From positions 32,882-89,026 of the forward strand of contig WRDF01000007.1 of assembly GCA_009783565.1 (NCBI GenBank): a stretch of DNA of 56,145 bases. The letters are read 5' to 3'. The notes below the pieces were generated by a model. The model had not been told where the DNA came from, made no database searches, and worked only from the letters and a program-made list of their open reading frames with translations. This DNA comes from Rikenellaceae bacterium (GTDB lineage: Bacteria > Bacteroidota > Bacteroidia > Bacteroidales > Rikenellaceae). How positions within the stretch are numbered: the first letter of the stretch is position 1; every line of letters begins with the position of its first letter. The position numbers were made by a program, and so were the translations under genes. Below, piece after piece: positions 26,720-35,470 of this stretch.

Positions 26720-26828
26720 GCAACAGATGCGCGGCCGTGCGTGGCCCGACCTGCGGGAGCATCGTAAGCGCTATATCGTCAATTATCATGCGATGTGAAT
26801 ATTGGTGTAAACATAAGGATTATTTTTT
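26720..26828 (-). pseudogene. truncated duplicate of the dprA 5' end
   Basis: The minus strand repeats the first 23 codons of dprA (ATG at 26789) and then hits an Arg codon and TAG, so nothing functional is made. The similarity continues 39 bp upstream of the ATG. It is the distal copy of a 109-bp direct repeat and probably marks where dprA originally began, next to tRNA-Cys. Confidence 0.85.
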
Positions 26829-26856
26829 GGTTTTATATATAAATCCGTTATCTTTG
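26826..26856 (+). promoter_or_regulatory. promoter of tRNA-Cys
   Basis: TTTG (26826-26829), 19-bp spacer, TATCTTTG (26849-26856): a full match to the Bacteroidota -33/-7 pair. Transcription would start near 26863, some 17 bases before the mature tRNA. Confidence 0.75.
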
Positions 26857-26879
26857 TGACGCTTTTAATGAGAAAATAT

Positions 26880-26950
26880 GGTCTGATGGCCGAGTGGCTA
26901 GGCAGAGGTCTGCAAAACCTCGTACAGCGGTTCGAATCCGCTTCAGACCT
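26880..26950 (+). tRNA. tRNA-Cys (GCA)
   Basis: 71 nt cloverleaf. Acceptor stem GGTCTGA with TCAGACC, D arm GCC/GGC, anticodon stem GAGGT/ACCTC around loop CTGCAAA giving anticodon GCA, T arm AGCGG/CCGCT around TTCGAAT, discriminator U, which is the identity base for tRNA-Cys. CCA is not encoded. Confidence 0.97.
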
Positions 26951-26960
26951 CCGAGACGCG

Positions 26961-27005
26961 AAAATCGCCACTGATAATCAAGAAGGATTACGGCGGCGAT
27001 TTTTG
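26961..27005 (+). terminator. terminator after tRNA-Cys
   Basis: AAAATCGCC (26961-26969) pairs with GGCGATTTT (26995-27003) around a 25-nt loop and ends in a short T-run. It lies 11 bp after the tRNA. Confidence 0.7.
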
Positions 27006-27059
27006 GTTTGCGCATGAGTTTGCGCACGGGTTCGCACACCACTTACACACGCACGAAAA

Positions 27060-27809
27060 ATGTATTACTTCGCTTCCGATATGCACTTGGGATTAGAGCA
27101 CGGCACGCCTTCGCGCGAGCGTGAGCGGCGGGTCGTGCGGTGGCTGGACGAGGTGGCGCGGGATGCGAAGGCGATTTTTCTGGTCGGCGACGTTTTCGAT
27201 TTCTGGTTCGAGTGGAGAAAAGTGATACCGAAAGGATTTACACGACTGCTGGGCAAGCTGTCGGAGCTGACGGACAGAGGGGTGGAGGTGCATTTTTTCA
27301 ACGGCAACCACGATATGTGGGCTTACGACTATCTGCGCGCAGAGTGCGGTGTGGAGGTGCATCACGGCCCTGAGATATTCGAACTCTACGGCAAACGGGT
27401 GTTCGTCGCGCATGGCGACAATCTTTATCTGCGACAGCCGCTGGGGATCAAGGTGATGTACTTTTTCTTCCGGTCGCGGTTTTGGCGACGCGTGTTCAGC
27501 GCGCTCTTCCCGAAAAGTGCGGCTATGCGGTTCGGGCAGTGGTGGTCGGCGAAGAGCCGCAAAAGCAAATCCCTCACCCACTGTTTCGGCGGCGAGGAAG
27601 AGTACCTTATTAAATACACACGCGAATATTCGCGCGCGCAAGGAGACGAGACACAGATCGATTTTTTCGTTTTCGGCCATCTGCACTGCGCCGAAGATTA
27701 CGATATGGGCGACGGTCGGCGTGCTGTCTTTTTAGGCGAGTGGATCTCCGACGCGCCTGTCTATGCCGTCCTGCGTCCCGACGGGGAGATGGAACTTGTT
27801 GCCACGTAA
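27060..27809 (+). CDS. lpxH: UDP-2,3-diacylglucosamine hydrolase
   Basis: 249 residues. Calcineurin-like metallophosphoesterase that cleaves UDP-2,3-diacylglucosamine to lipid X in lipid A synthesis. All dimetal motifs are present: SDMHLG (residues 6-11), GDVFDFW (about 43), GNHDMW (about 82), HGD (about 121) and GHLH (about 211). The DVFDFWFEW context fits LpxH rather than generic phosphoesterases. It acts at the inner face of the inner membrane. Monocistronic by context, between the tRNA-Cys terminator and convergent recJ. Confidence 0.9.
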   Translation: MYYFASDMHLGLEHGTPSRERERRVVRWLDEVARDAKAIFLVGDVFDFWFEWRKVIPKGFTRLLGKLSELTDRGVEVHFFNGNHDMWAYDYLRAECGVEVHHGPEIFELYGKRVFVAHGDNLYLRQPLGIKVMYFFFRSRFWRRVFSALFPKSAAMRFGQWWSAKSRKSKSLTHCFGGEEEYLIKYTREYSRAQGDETQIDFFVFGHLHCAEDYDMGDGRRAVFLGEWISDAPVYAVLRPDGEMELVAT

Positions 27810-27886
27810 ATGCCACTGCGTATATGTCGGCGTGCCGCAGGCTTTCGCAAAAAACGCGAAAGCCCTGCCAATGACAGAATCTGAAA

Positions 27887-29641
27887 TTACCTGCTTACTT
27901 TCTTAATATCCTTTATCCGCAGCTGAGGCGTGACCATTCCGCGATAGTGGTTCTCCACGACGCTGTAACAAATGTCCACTGCGCCGCCTTTGAGGATATA
28001 CTCATAGAGCGCGGGTTGCTGGAAAGCGATCGAGGCGATAGTGGTATTCGGCTTTTCGCGCTGAGTGAAGTCGGCACGCAGGTGTTCGCGTTCTGCTCCC
28101 ACCAACTTGGCGTCGCCGCGGTTGCTCACCCCGCCCGTCATAAAAACCGGAGCAGTGTTGCCCGGCCCGAACGGCTGGAAAAGTGCCATACGGCGGCGGA
28201 AATCGGGAGTAATGTCACTCAGCAGCAACGGCGCGTCGACTTCCACCTGCGGCACGAGAATCTCAGGGTCGATATTCCGCTCCACGTATTCATGGAATCG
28301 GCGCATGAATTCCTCGACTCTCTCCGGCTTCATCGTGAGGCCTGCGGCGTAGATATGTCCGCCGAAATTTTCCAACAAATCGGCACACGACTCCACAGCC
28401 TGATACAGGTCGAAACCGGGCACACTGCGCGCCGAACCCGTCACCAGATTGTTGCTCATCGTCAGAACCACCGTCGGCCGATAATAAGTCTCGATCAGGC
28501 GCGAGGCGACGATTCCCACAATCCCTTTCATCCACTTCGGGTTATAGACCACGATGCTCCGTCGCTCTTTAAGTCGCGGATTTGCCTCTATAAAGTCGTG
28601 GGCCTCCTGCGTCACCGACCGGTCGATGCTCTTGCGGTCGGAGTTGAAATCGTCGATTATGTTGCCGAACTCCGCCGCCGTTTCCGTATCGCGTTCGATC
28701 ATCAGGTTCACTGCCGCATGGCCGCCCGATGTCTCGGCACTGTCATCCATAGCCATACGTCCGGCGGCGTTTATGCGCGGCCCTATTTTGAACACTATAT
28801 CGTCGATCGTGATCGTATGGTTTTCCAGTCCGCAGATCTTGATTATCGACAGCAGGCCCTTGTTAGGATTTTCATTCAGCCGCCTCAAACCATAATATGC
28901 CATAATGCGGTTCTCGTCCACCAGCGGCACTATGTCCGATGCTATGCTGACCGTCACGAGGTCTAACAGCCGCTCCAATTCCGAGAACGGCACGCCGTTG
29001 CGCATAGCATAAGCCTGCGCCAGCTTGAACCCCACACCGCATCCCGACAGCTCTTCGAACGGATAAGAGCAGTCGGTGCGCTTGGGGTCGAGCACTGCCA
29101 CCGCCGTCGGGATCGTGTCGCCGGGCAGGTGGTGGTCGCAAATTATGAAATCTATCCCCTTTTCGCGCGCATACTCGACTTTCTCCACCGATTTAATACC
29201 GCAGTCGAGCGCGATAATGAGCGACACACCTTGCCGCTTGGCGTAATCGATCCCCTTGTGTGAAACTCCGTACCCCTCAGTGTAGCGGTCGGGGATGTAG
29301 AACAGCAATCTTTCGTGACCCATACGTCGCAGAAAAATATACATCAGCGCGACGGCCGTTGTCCCATCGACGTCGTAGTCGCCCAGGACCATGATCTTCT
29401 CTCCCGTGGCGAGCGCGCGTTCGATACGTTCCACTGCCGCATCCATGTCCTTCATCAGGAAGGGATCGTGCAAGTCGTCGAGGCTCGGGGAGAAAAATCT
29501 CCGCGCCTCGTCCGCCGTATCGATGCCGCGCTGCACGAGCAGGTTGGCGAGCACAGGCGGGATGTCGAGCGCGGCGGACAAAACGTCCACCGTCGCCGCA
29601 CTCCCCTGCGGTTTCACCACCCATCGTTTTGCAATAGGCAT
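27887..29641 (-). CDS. recJ: single-stranded-DNA-specific exonuclease RecJ
   Basis: 584 residues, DHH-family 5'-3' exonuclease for recombination and repair. DHH motifs are visible: VLGDYDVDGTT (about 82-92), ALDCGIKS, FIICDHHLP, KIGPRINAAGRM, and the DHHA1 motif FGGHIYAAGLTM (about 420). An OB-like C-terminal domain follows. It starts at ATG 29641, 71 bp downstream of lipB on the same strand, so it may be part of the lipA-lipB transcript. Confidence 0.96.
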   Translation of the reverse strand: MPIAKRWVVKPQGSAATVDVLSAALDIPPVLANLLVQRGIDTADEARRFFSPSLDDLHDPFLMKDMDAAVERIERALATGEKIMVLGDYDVDGTTAVALMYIFLRRMGHERLLFYIPDRYTEGYGVSHKGIDYAKRQGVSLIIALDCGIKSVEKVEYAREKGIDFIICDHHLPGDTIPTAVAVLDPKRTDCSYPFEELSGCGVGFKLAQAYAMRNGVPFSELERLLDLVTVSIASDIVPLVDENRIMAYYGLRRLNENPNKGLLSIIKICGLENHTITIDDIVFKIGPRINAAGRMAMDDSAETSGGHAAVNLMIERDTETAAEFGNIIDDFNSDRKSIDRSVTQEAHDFIEANPRLKERRSIVVYNPKWMKGIVGIVASRLIETYYRPTVVLTMSNNLVTGSARSVPGFDLYQAVESCADLLENFGGHIYAAGLTMKPERVEEFMRRFHEYVERNIDPEILVPQVEVDAPLLLSDITPDFRRRMALFQPFGPGNTAPVFMTGGVSNRGDAKLVGAEREHLRADFTQREKPNTTIASIAFQQPALYEYILKGGAVDICYSVVENHYRGMVTPQLRIKDIKKVSR

Positions 29642-29712
29642 AATTGTTCGTTTTTATATTTTGTTTCATTTTTAATCAAGTTTAATAATACTCTCCGTTC
29701 AGGATGGCAACT

Positions 29713-30411
29713 CTATGCTACATCGGCCCTGAACATCCGCCCGAAGTGTTTCAAAAAACTCCTTTTCACCTCGTCCATCGTGACCTGCACAGTGCCGCGC
29801 GGCCGCTCCTTGTCTATCGAGGTTACGCCGCGGTCGGTAAAGCCGCACGGGTTTATGTATCCGAAATATTCCAACATCGGGCACACGTTCAATGCAAAAC
29901 CGTGCATCGTAATGTGGCGCGAGCTGCGCACCCCGATAGCGGCGATCTTGCGCAACGGCCGTCCCACCCCCGCCGTCAGCCATACTCCCGCCGCACCTTC
30001 GAGCCGTCCGGCCGCGATACCAAAATCGGCGACAGTCTCGATCAGCGCGCCTTCCAGCGTGTGTATATAGTCGCGCAATCCGAGACCCAGCGCTTCAAGG
30101 TCGAGTATCGGATACCCGACAAGTTGGCCGGGCCCGTGGTATGTTATGTCGCCTCCGCGGTCTATGCGCACGTATGTCGCGCCGATGCCCGCCAGAAACT
30201 CTTCGCCCATGAGCAGGTTATGTTCATCGCCGCTCTTGCCGAGCGTATATACGTGCGGATGCTCGCACAGTATCAGCGTCGGCCGCACATCGCCGGCCGC
30301 ACCGGTTTTCTGCGCCACCAGCCCGTCGAATATCTCCCGCTGGGCATCCCACGCCTGCCGGTATTCCACCAACCCCAAATCTTTATATATAACGAGCGGT
30401 CGCATATACAA
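29713..30411 (-). CDS. lipB: lipoyl(octanoyl) transferase
   Basis: 232 residues. Transfers the octanoyl group from acyl-ACP to lipoyl domains such as that of GcvH. The family signature RGGDITYHGPGQLVGYPILDL is near residue 82, and the conserved LALNVCPMLEYFGYINPCG region, with the catalytic-type Cys, is near 180-198. Directly follows lipA (6-bp gap); a second Met two codons in is an alternative start. Confidence 0.95.
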   Translation of the reverse strand: MYMRPLVIYKDLGLVEYRQAWDAQREIFDGLVAQKTGAAGDVRPTLILCEHPHVYTLGKSGDEHNLLMGEEFLAGIGATYVRIDRGGDITYHGPGQLVGYPILDLEALGLGLRDYIHTLEGALIETVADFGIAAGRLEGAAGVWLTAGVGRPLRKIAAIGVRSSRHITMHGFALNVCPMLEYFGYINPCGFTDRGVTSIDKERPRGTVQVTMDEVKRSFLKHFGRMFRADVA

Positions 30412-30417
30412 AGCCTG

Positions 30418-31320
30418 TCAATGCCGAACACCTTTCGAGGTGAGAGTTGCCGCCGCTACTGCCCGCTCCGCCATATACGACGAGCGTACGAGCGGTGCGC
30501 TGGCCACGTAGTCGAACCCGCGTGCCAGAGCCGCTTCACGATACGTCTCGAATTTTTCCGGAGTTACATATTCCGCGACAGGAAGGTGTTTCAGCGTCGG
30601 CCGCAGGTATTGCCCCAAAGTCACGATGCGGCAGCCCGCCTCGCACAGGTCGTCCAGCGTCTGCAATACTTCGTCTTCGGTCTCGCCCATACCCACCATG
30701 ATACCGCTTTTGGGCACTGCACCCCGTGCGGCTATATGCCGCAAAACCGCAAGGCTCACGTCGTATCGCGCACGGCTGCGCACCTGCGGTGTAAGCCGCT
30801 CGACGGTCTCGATATTATGGCCTATGACGTCGGGCGAAGAGGCTATGATAATGTCTAAAAGCCCCGCATCTGCACACAGATCGGGGATCAGAAGTTCTAT
30901 GGTGGTTTGTGGATTAACGGCGCGCACCGTCCCTACGACCGCCGCCCAATGACGCGCACCGCCATCCGCGAGATCGTCGCGGGTCACGGATGTTATCACG
31001 GCATGTCGAATCCCCATCAGACGGATGGAGTCGGCGATCCGCTTGGGTTCGTCGCTGTCGGCAGGTAACGGGTTGCCCGTTTTCGTCGCGCAAAACTTAC
31101 AATTCCTTGTACACGCATCGCCCAAAATCATGAATGTTGCGGTTCGCCGCCCCCAGCACTCCGCTTTGTTCGGGCACATTGCACTGCTGCATATCGTGTT
31201 CAGTGCATGTTGCCGGACGATCCGCGCCGTTTCGGCGTAGGCGTCGCCCTGCTGCGGGAGCTTGATTTTAAGCCATTCGGGTTTTGTATGTCCGTTTACC
31301 TTGTCATAGTCATTAGACAT
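30418..31320 (-). CDS. lipA: lipoyl synthase
   Basis: 300 residues. Radical SAM enzyme that inserts two sulfur atoms into the protein-bound octanoyl chain. Both iron-sulfur motifs are present: the auxiliary cluster CSSAMCPNKAEC and the radical SAM CTRNCKFC. The C-terminal RSSYMAE supplies the conserved serine ligand. Promoter candidate TACTTTTG on the minus strand at 31349-31356. It forms an operon with lipB; the substrate protein GcvH is encoded 15 kb away in the same window. Confidence 0.97.
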   Translation of the reverse strand: MSNDYDKVNGHTKPEWLKIKLPQQGDAYAETARIVRQHALNTICSSAMCPNKAECWGRRTATFMILGDACTRNCKFCATKTGNPLPADSDEPKRIADSIRLMGIRHAVITSVTRDDLADGGARHWAAVVGTVRAVNPQTTIELLIPDLCADAGLLDIIIASSPDVIGHNIETVERLTPQVRSRARYDVSLAVLRHIAARGAVPKSGIMVGMGETEDEVLQTLDDLCEAGCRIVTLGQYLRPTLKHLPVAEYVTPEKFETYREAALARGFDYVASAPLVRSSYMAERAVAAATLTSKGVRH

Positions 31321-31348
31321 TCGATGTTCTTATTTTTCGCAATTGATG

Positions 31349-31356
31349 CAAAAGTA
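31349..31356 (-). promoter_or_regulatory. -7 box for lipA-lipB
   Basis: TACTTTTG on the minus strand matches TAnnTTTG, 28 bp before the lipA start. Confidence 0.5.
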
Positions 31357-31426
31357 GCAAAAAACATCGAGAATCGGTTATTATTTTTTTATTTTTTGTT
31401 TTTTCTAAATTGGAAGACCGCGCGTG

Positions 31427-32338
31427 TTACAGCCGTGATTTCAGCGCTTTCAGCCCGATGCGGGACAGAGGAGTTCGGCCGAAAATTATTTGAAAATCTT
31501 CTTCCGTGAGCGCGCGCCAGAAATCGGGCGTGGTATCGGCATGGTCGATGACGGGCGTGAAAGCGGGATTCGTGAAAAACGGCGTCGCGCGATTGTGCGG
31601 ACAGCAGCTTTGGCACTCGTCGCAGCCGGCAAGCCAGCCGTTGAGCATGTCCGGCGAGGGTTGCGCCGTGCCTTCGGGCAGGCGTTCGTTCGTGAGGCGC
31701 GAGATGCAGCGGGAGGCGTTTATGGTGCGTTGCACAGAGATAGCATTATTAGGGCACGCATCGATACATGTACGGCAATCGCCACAGCCGTCGCCGACAA
31801 AAGGCTCATCGTAACCGTCACATTCTGCGTCGATCACTATCTCGCCCAGCATCACGAACGAGCCGTATTGCGGAGTGATCAGCAGCGAATTTTTGCCCAC
31901 CCATCCGAGGCCTGCCTCCACAGCCCACGCCTTTTCAAGTATCGGGGCAGTATCGCAGAAGCACCTCCCCTTAGTGTCGGGATACCGAGCGGCAATGAGT
32001 TCCAGCACGCTGCCGAGCATCTGTTGTATAGTGTGGTGATAGTCAGTCGCGTAGGCGTATGAGGCGACCTTTGCGCTGCCCTCCTGCTGCCACGCCCTGT
32101 TTTTATAATTCACGGCACATACAACAACCGTCTTCGCGCCCTCGACGAGCATCGCCGGGTCGAGCCGCCTGTCGCGATTTAGTCGCATATATTGCATCAA
32201 CCCCGATTCTGCTCCGTCGGTTATCCAGCGGTCGAGCGTCTCCGCGCGCTCGGTCAGCACACGTGCGCGAGCGACTCCACACAAATCGAAGCCCGCCTCG
32301 CGCGCCGCCTCACGTATGAAATCGGATGAAATCAGCAT
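31427..32338 (-). CDS. queG: epoxyqueuosine reductase
   Basis: 303 residues. Cobalamin-dependent reductase for the last step of tRNA queuosine synthesis. It has an N-terminal nitroreductase-like substrate/cobalamin domain with the family segment SYAYATDYHHTIQQML, then two [4Fe-4S] motifs: CGDCRTCIDACP (about 180) and CDECQSCCPHN (about 235). It lacks the C-terminal HEAT-repeat region of longer homologues. No other queuosine genes are in the window. Confidence 0.93.
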   Translation of the reverse strand: MLISSDFIREAAREAGFDLCGVARARVLTERAETLDRWITDGAESGLMQYMRLNRDRRLDPAMLVEGAKTVVVCAVNYKNRAWQQEGSAKVASYAYATDYHHTIQQMLGSVLELIAARYPDTKGRCFCDTAPILEKAWAVEAGLGWVGKNSLLITPQYGSFVMLGEIVIDAECDGYDEPFVGDGCGDCRTCIDACPNNAISVQRTINASRCISRLTNERLPEGTAQPSPDMLNGWLAGCDECQSCCPHNRATPFFTNPAFTPVIDHADTTPDFWRALTEEDFQIIFGRTPLSRIGLKALKSRL

Positions 32339-32400
32339 TTGGCATTAGTTTAGTTATGAATACAGACGCGATTTGGCACATGTGCCCGACAAGGAAAACT

Positions 32401-33216
32401 TTAAGATAGATCTTCTTGGGGGATAATTCTGTTAAGCGCATCGATTAATGGTGACACTTCTTCTGTTATTTTAGGAAGAAGACTCGCTATGAGTAACACA
32501 GAGTGCATTATTGAAACCAATGCCCTTTCCATTAAAGGAATTTCTTCTTCAAAAGGACTGTCAAATACATGTCTGCCAATAGATGTGTAGTGTTCGTATT
32601 GTGAATAATAACGATAATAATTATACATATACGCAAATGCTTTTGATTTGCATCTTAGTCTTTCATGTATTGAGGGAAAGTCTATTTTGGCGGTCCTACT
32701 TGCATCGCTACGAAAATCAGCGGGCTTTTTTATTTGCCACGGTTCACCTTTATTTGACCGCAACCATTTCTTAAAACCATCATATCTCTCATCTAACTGG
32801 ATTTGGGAATCGTTGCTTTCACCTGAAAGCATATTCCATAGCTCGACCTCAAGAGGTATCATTGACTCCATATATTTTACGAAATCGAGATTTAGTACAT
32901 CCAATTCCTCGCTAAATTCCGGATTCTTAAATGTACCGAGATAAAGACCTATCATGCAATCGGCAATGCAGGAGCGCAACAAAATAGAAAGAGGAATTTT
33001 CTTTTCAAAATTACCGGTTACGGGATCGATTTTCTCAAGCTCTACAATAATATCTTTCACAGTCCCCAAATTGGCCTTAATTTTCTTTAATAGGTCAAGA
33101 AAAACAAATTCCTCTTGGGGTACTTTTTTCGCTCTATGATATTGCATTCCGACCGACTGGAGCACATCATAAGTTATATCAAGCCGCTGAATCCAAACAT
33201 CGAAAGTCTTTATCAT
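32401..33216 (-). CDS. hypothetical protein, AT-rich orphan
   Basis: 271 residues from ATG 33216 (a TTG nine bases upstream is possible). Predicted largely alpha-helical, no signal peptide or membrane span. The C-terminal half has FAYMYNYYRYYSQYEHYTSIGRH followed by a hydrophobic helix (RALVSIMHSVLLIASLLP), a layout that recalls DUF5677-type proteins; I am not sure of that. Codon use is visibly more AT-rich than all neighbours, suggesting recent acquisition. The region between it and tamL (33217-33305) is AT-rich and holds nothing I recognise. Confidence 0.7.
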   Translation of the reverse strand: MIKTFDVWIQRLDITYDVLQSVGMQYHRAKKVPQEEFVFLDLLKKIKANLGTVKDIIVELEKIDPVTGNFEKKIPLSILLRSCIADCMIGLYLGTFKNPEFSEELDVLNLDFVKYMESMIPLEVELWNMLSGESNDSQIQLDERYDGFKKWLRSNKGEPWQIKKPADFRSDASRTAKIDFPSIHERLRCKSKAFAYMYNYYRYYSQYEHYTSIGRHVFDSPFEEEIPLMERALVSIMHSVLLIASLLPKITEEVSPLIDALNRIIPQEDLS

Positions 33217-33305
33217 AGCAGTCAAAATTCAGTTAGTTTTTTCTAAGTTATATTAGCAAAGTTAGATATAAATTTTGGGGTTCAAGACAATTTTAGAAAA
33301 ATCAC

Positions 33306-35468
33306 TCAAAACGGATAGCCCACTCCGAAGTTCAGGGCGGTGTTTTCGGTGCGGAAACTGCGAATCCAACGTGCGCCTGCGGGTTGTCCGGGGTCGTGGA
33401 GGCGGATGCCCCAATCGACGCGAAAAATAAAGCGGTTAAAGTCCAAACGAACGCCCACACCCGTGTTCAGCGCCAGCTGCCGCGCAAAGGTGTGCAAATG
33501 GAACACGGCATCGTGGTTCAGTTCCGGATCGTCGTAGTTGCGCTTGCCGGCGAACCAGATGTTGCCTGCGTCGAGAAAAACGGCGCTTTGCACGAAGTTC
33601 CACACGGGGAAACGAAACTCGGCATTGGCTTCCAACCGCAGGTTGCCGATCTGCGACGGATAGCGGTTCTTATCGTGCGGCTGCGTGCCCGGTCCCAATC
33701 GCCGCGCGATCCACCCACGCATACTGTTGCTCCCGCCTGCGTAGAAAAACCGGTCGTAGGGCATCGGCGTGGAATTGCCGTAGGATACCGCGCCGCCTGC
33801 CAAAACGCGCCATGCCAGAGCGGTCTCTGTGCCCGTTGCAATGCGGTTGCTCAGGCTTGCTTCCAAGCGTGCATATTGCGAGAAACGGAGGCCGAAAGCG
33901 TTGTAATATGCCCCGCCGATCACTTCGTCCCAATGGCTCGTGGCCGACGTGAGGCGCGCGAAAGCCGAAAGCAGGTTGCCCGCCGTCTCGGCGCTCAGGC
34001 GGAAAGTCGCTGCATCAGGACGGCCGTAGAGATAGACACCCGATATGCCCGCCGCAAGCTGCGATTCATAGCTTTTTTGCAGGTAAGGGTTGCGCAGACT
34101 GGCAAGGAATTCGCGGTCGATATCGCGGACGTTTATCAGATGGATGTCCAGCGGACGCACGATAAACGTGCCGTTTCGGGAGTTGTTCCAGCTGTATGCC
34201 AACCTTACGCCCGATAGAGTGCGTTTGAAGATAGGTCTGTCCTGATAGTCGAGCGACATTTCGAGGCGCGTGAGGCGGTCGTGCATCCCGCGTTGCCACG
34301 CCGACGGTATGGGCAGAAGAAAACGCGGCCACGTAACCGACACGTTGCCGCCCACTTCGTAAGACCCCGTGCGGCCCGTGGTGCGCATAAACTCATGCCG
34401 TCCCGTAAGACTGATGTCGAACAGCTCTGCGCCGCGGAACAGGTTGCGGTTGCGGTAGCCCGCCGTCGCGCCGATAGCGAAAAAGTTCGACGACACGCTC
34501 CCTTCGATGTCGAATTTATAGCTCTGCCGCAACGACGGGATGCAGTTTATCACGCATCGCAGCCGGTCGTCCGCCATCTCTTCGAAAAGGATCGCCGCGC
34601 TGCGGAAATACCCCAGCCGCATTATCTCGACGCAGGTCTGCTGCACCTCCCGCGCGTCGTAGATGTCGCCCGGATTCAGCGTGACCGCTCTTCGCAGCAC
34701 ACGCTCGCGTACATGCGGCCGACCGATGATGCCAAGCCCTCGATAATTCAGTGTGTCATGTTGTTCGTCGCGACGGGTGCTCGCCACCGGGTCATGGGCG
34801 GGGTTCAGGAATATCTCGCCGATGCGATAGGCGCGGTTATTCTCCCACTGCGGCTCGCCGAATTCGTTGTAGCCCACCAGGTGCTGGCCGACGATCATCA
34901 CCAGATCGACCGTGCGCCCGCTGCGCGTCGTATCGGCCGTGTAGGTGATGTTGTTCACCGTGAAATGGTAGTAGCCGCGCATTTTGAGATAATCGGCGAT
35001 ACGCGCACGTTCGGCGTTCAGCATCCCGATGTCGAAAATGTCGCCCGCGTTTATAAGGCTGTTGTTGGTAAGCTGCGGTTCGAGCGTCTCACGCAGCGAT
35101 TCGTCACGGAAACGATGCTCCACCGATGCGATGCGGTGCGGTTCGCCTTGCGTGACAGCGTACACCACCCTTCGCCCTCCCGCCGACATGCGCGCGTCGA
35201 TGCGTGCGTCATAGTACCCGCGTGAGCGCATGTAACTTTCGATATTCAGCGCCGAGCGCGCCACCATTGCCGAGTCGGGCGTCGCACGGCGCGTGCTCCA
35301 CCATCGGCCACGCGTCTCCGGCCGGCGCACGAAACGTTCCAGCTCGTCCTGCGTAATGCGTTCACCGCGGGGCGTGTGTCTGTCCGTTTCGACGCGCACG
35401 ACACTGCATGACGAAAGTGTCGCCACCAATACTATCACGAGCAGATATGCCGCCGCGAGACGCTTCAT
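33306..35468 (-). CDS. tamL: TamL-type Omp85 outer-membrane lipoprotein
   Basis: 720 residues. A lipoprotein signal (lipobox LSSC, Cys near residue 21), POTRA-like repeats in the first ~300 residues (SYMRSRGYYDARIDARM and YLKMRGYYHFTVNNITY), then an Omp85/BamA-type 16-strand barrel with the family motif FYAGGSNSMRGWIARRLGPG, and a C-terminal strand LNFGVGYPF ending in Phe. TamL is the Bacteroidota lipidated form of TamA; it helps insert outer-membrane proteins, with TamB as inner-membrane partner. TamB is not encoded nearby. It follows the nitroreductase gene by 2 bp. Confidence 0.85.
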   Translation of the reverse strand: MKRLAAAYLLVIVLVATLSSCSVVRVETDRHTPRGERITQDELERFVRRPETRGRWWSTRRATPDSAMVARSALNIESYMRSRGYYDARIDARMSAGGRRVVYAVTQGEPHRIASVEHRFRDESLRETLEPQLTNNSLINAGDIFDIGMLNAERARIADYLKMRGYYHFTVNNITYTADTTRSGRTVDLVMIVGQHLVGYNEFGEPQWENNRAYRIGEIFLNPAHDPVASTRRDEQHDTLNYRGLGIIGRPHVRERVLRRAVTLNPGDIYDAREVQQTCVEIMRLGYFRSAAILFEEMADDRLRCVINCIPSLRQSYKFDIEGSVSSNFFAIGATAGYRNRNLFRGAELFDISLTGRHEFMRTTGRTGSYEVGGNVSVTWPRFLLPIPSAWQRGMHDRLTRLEMSLDYQDRPIFKRTLSGVRLAYSWNNSRNGTFIVRPLDIHLINVRDIDREFLASLRNPYLQKSYESQLAAGISGVYLYGRPDAATFRLSAETAGNLLSAFARLTSATSHWDEVIGGAYYNAFGLRFSQYARLEASLSNRIATGTETALAWRVLAGGAVSYGNSTPMPYDRFFYAGGSNSMRGWIARRLGPGTQPHDKNRYPSQIGNLRLEANAEFRFPVWNFVQSAVFLDAGNIWFAGKRNYDDPELNHDAVFHLHTFARQLALNTGVGVRLDFNRFIFRVDWGIRLHDPGQPAGARWIRSFRTENTALNFGVGYPF

Positions 35469-35470
35469 GC

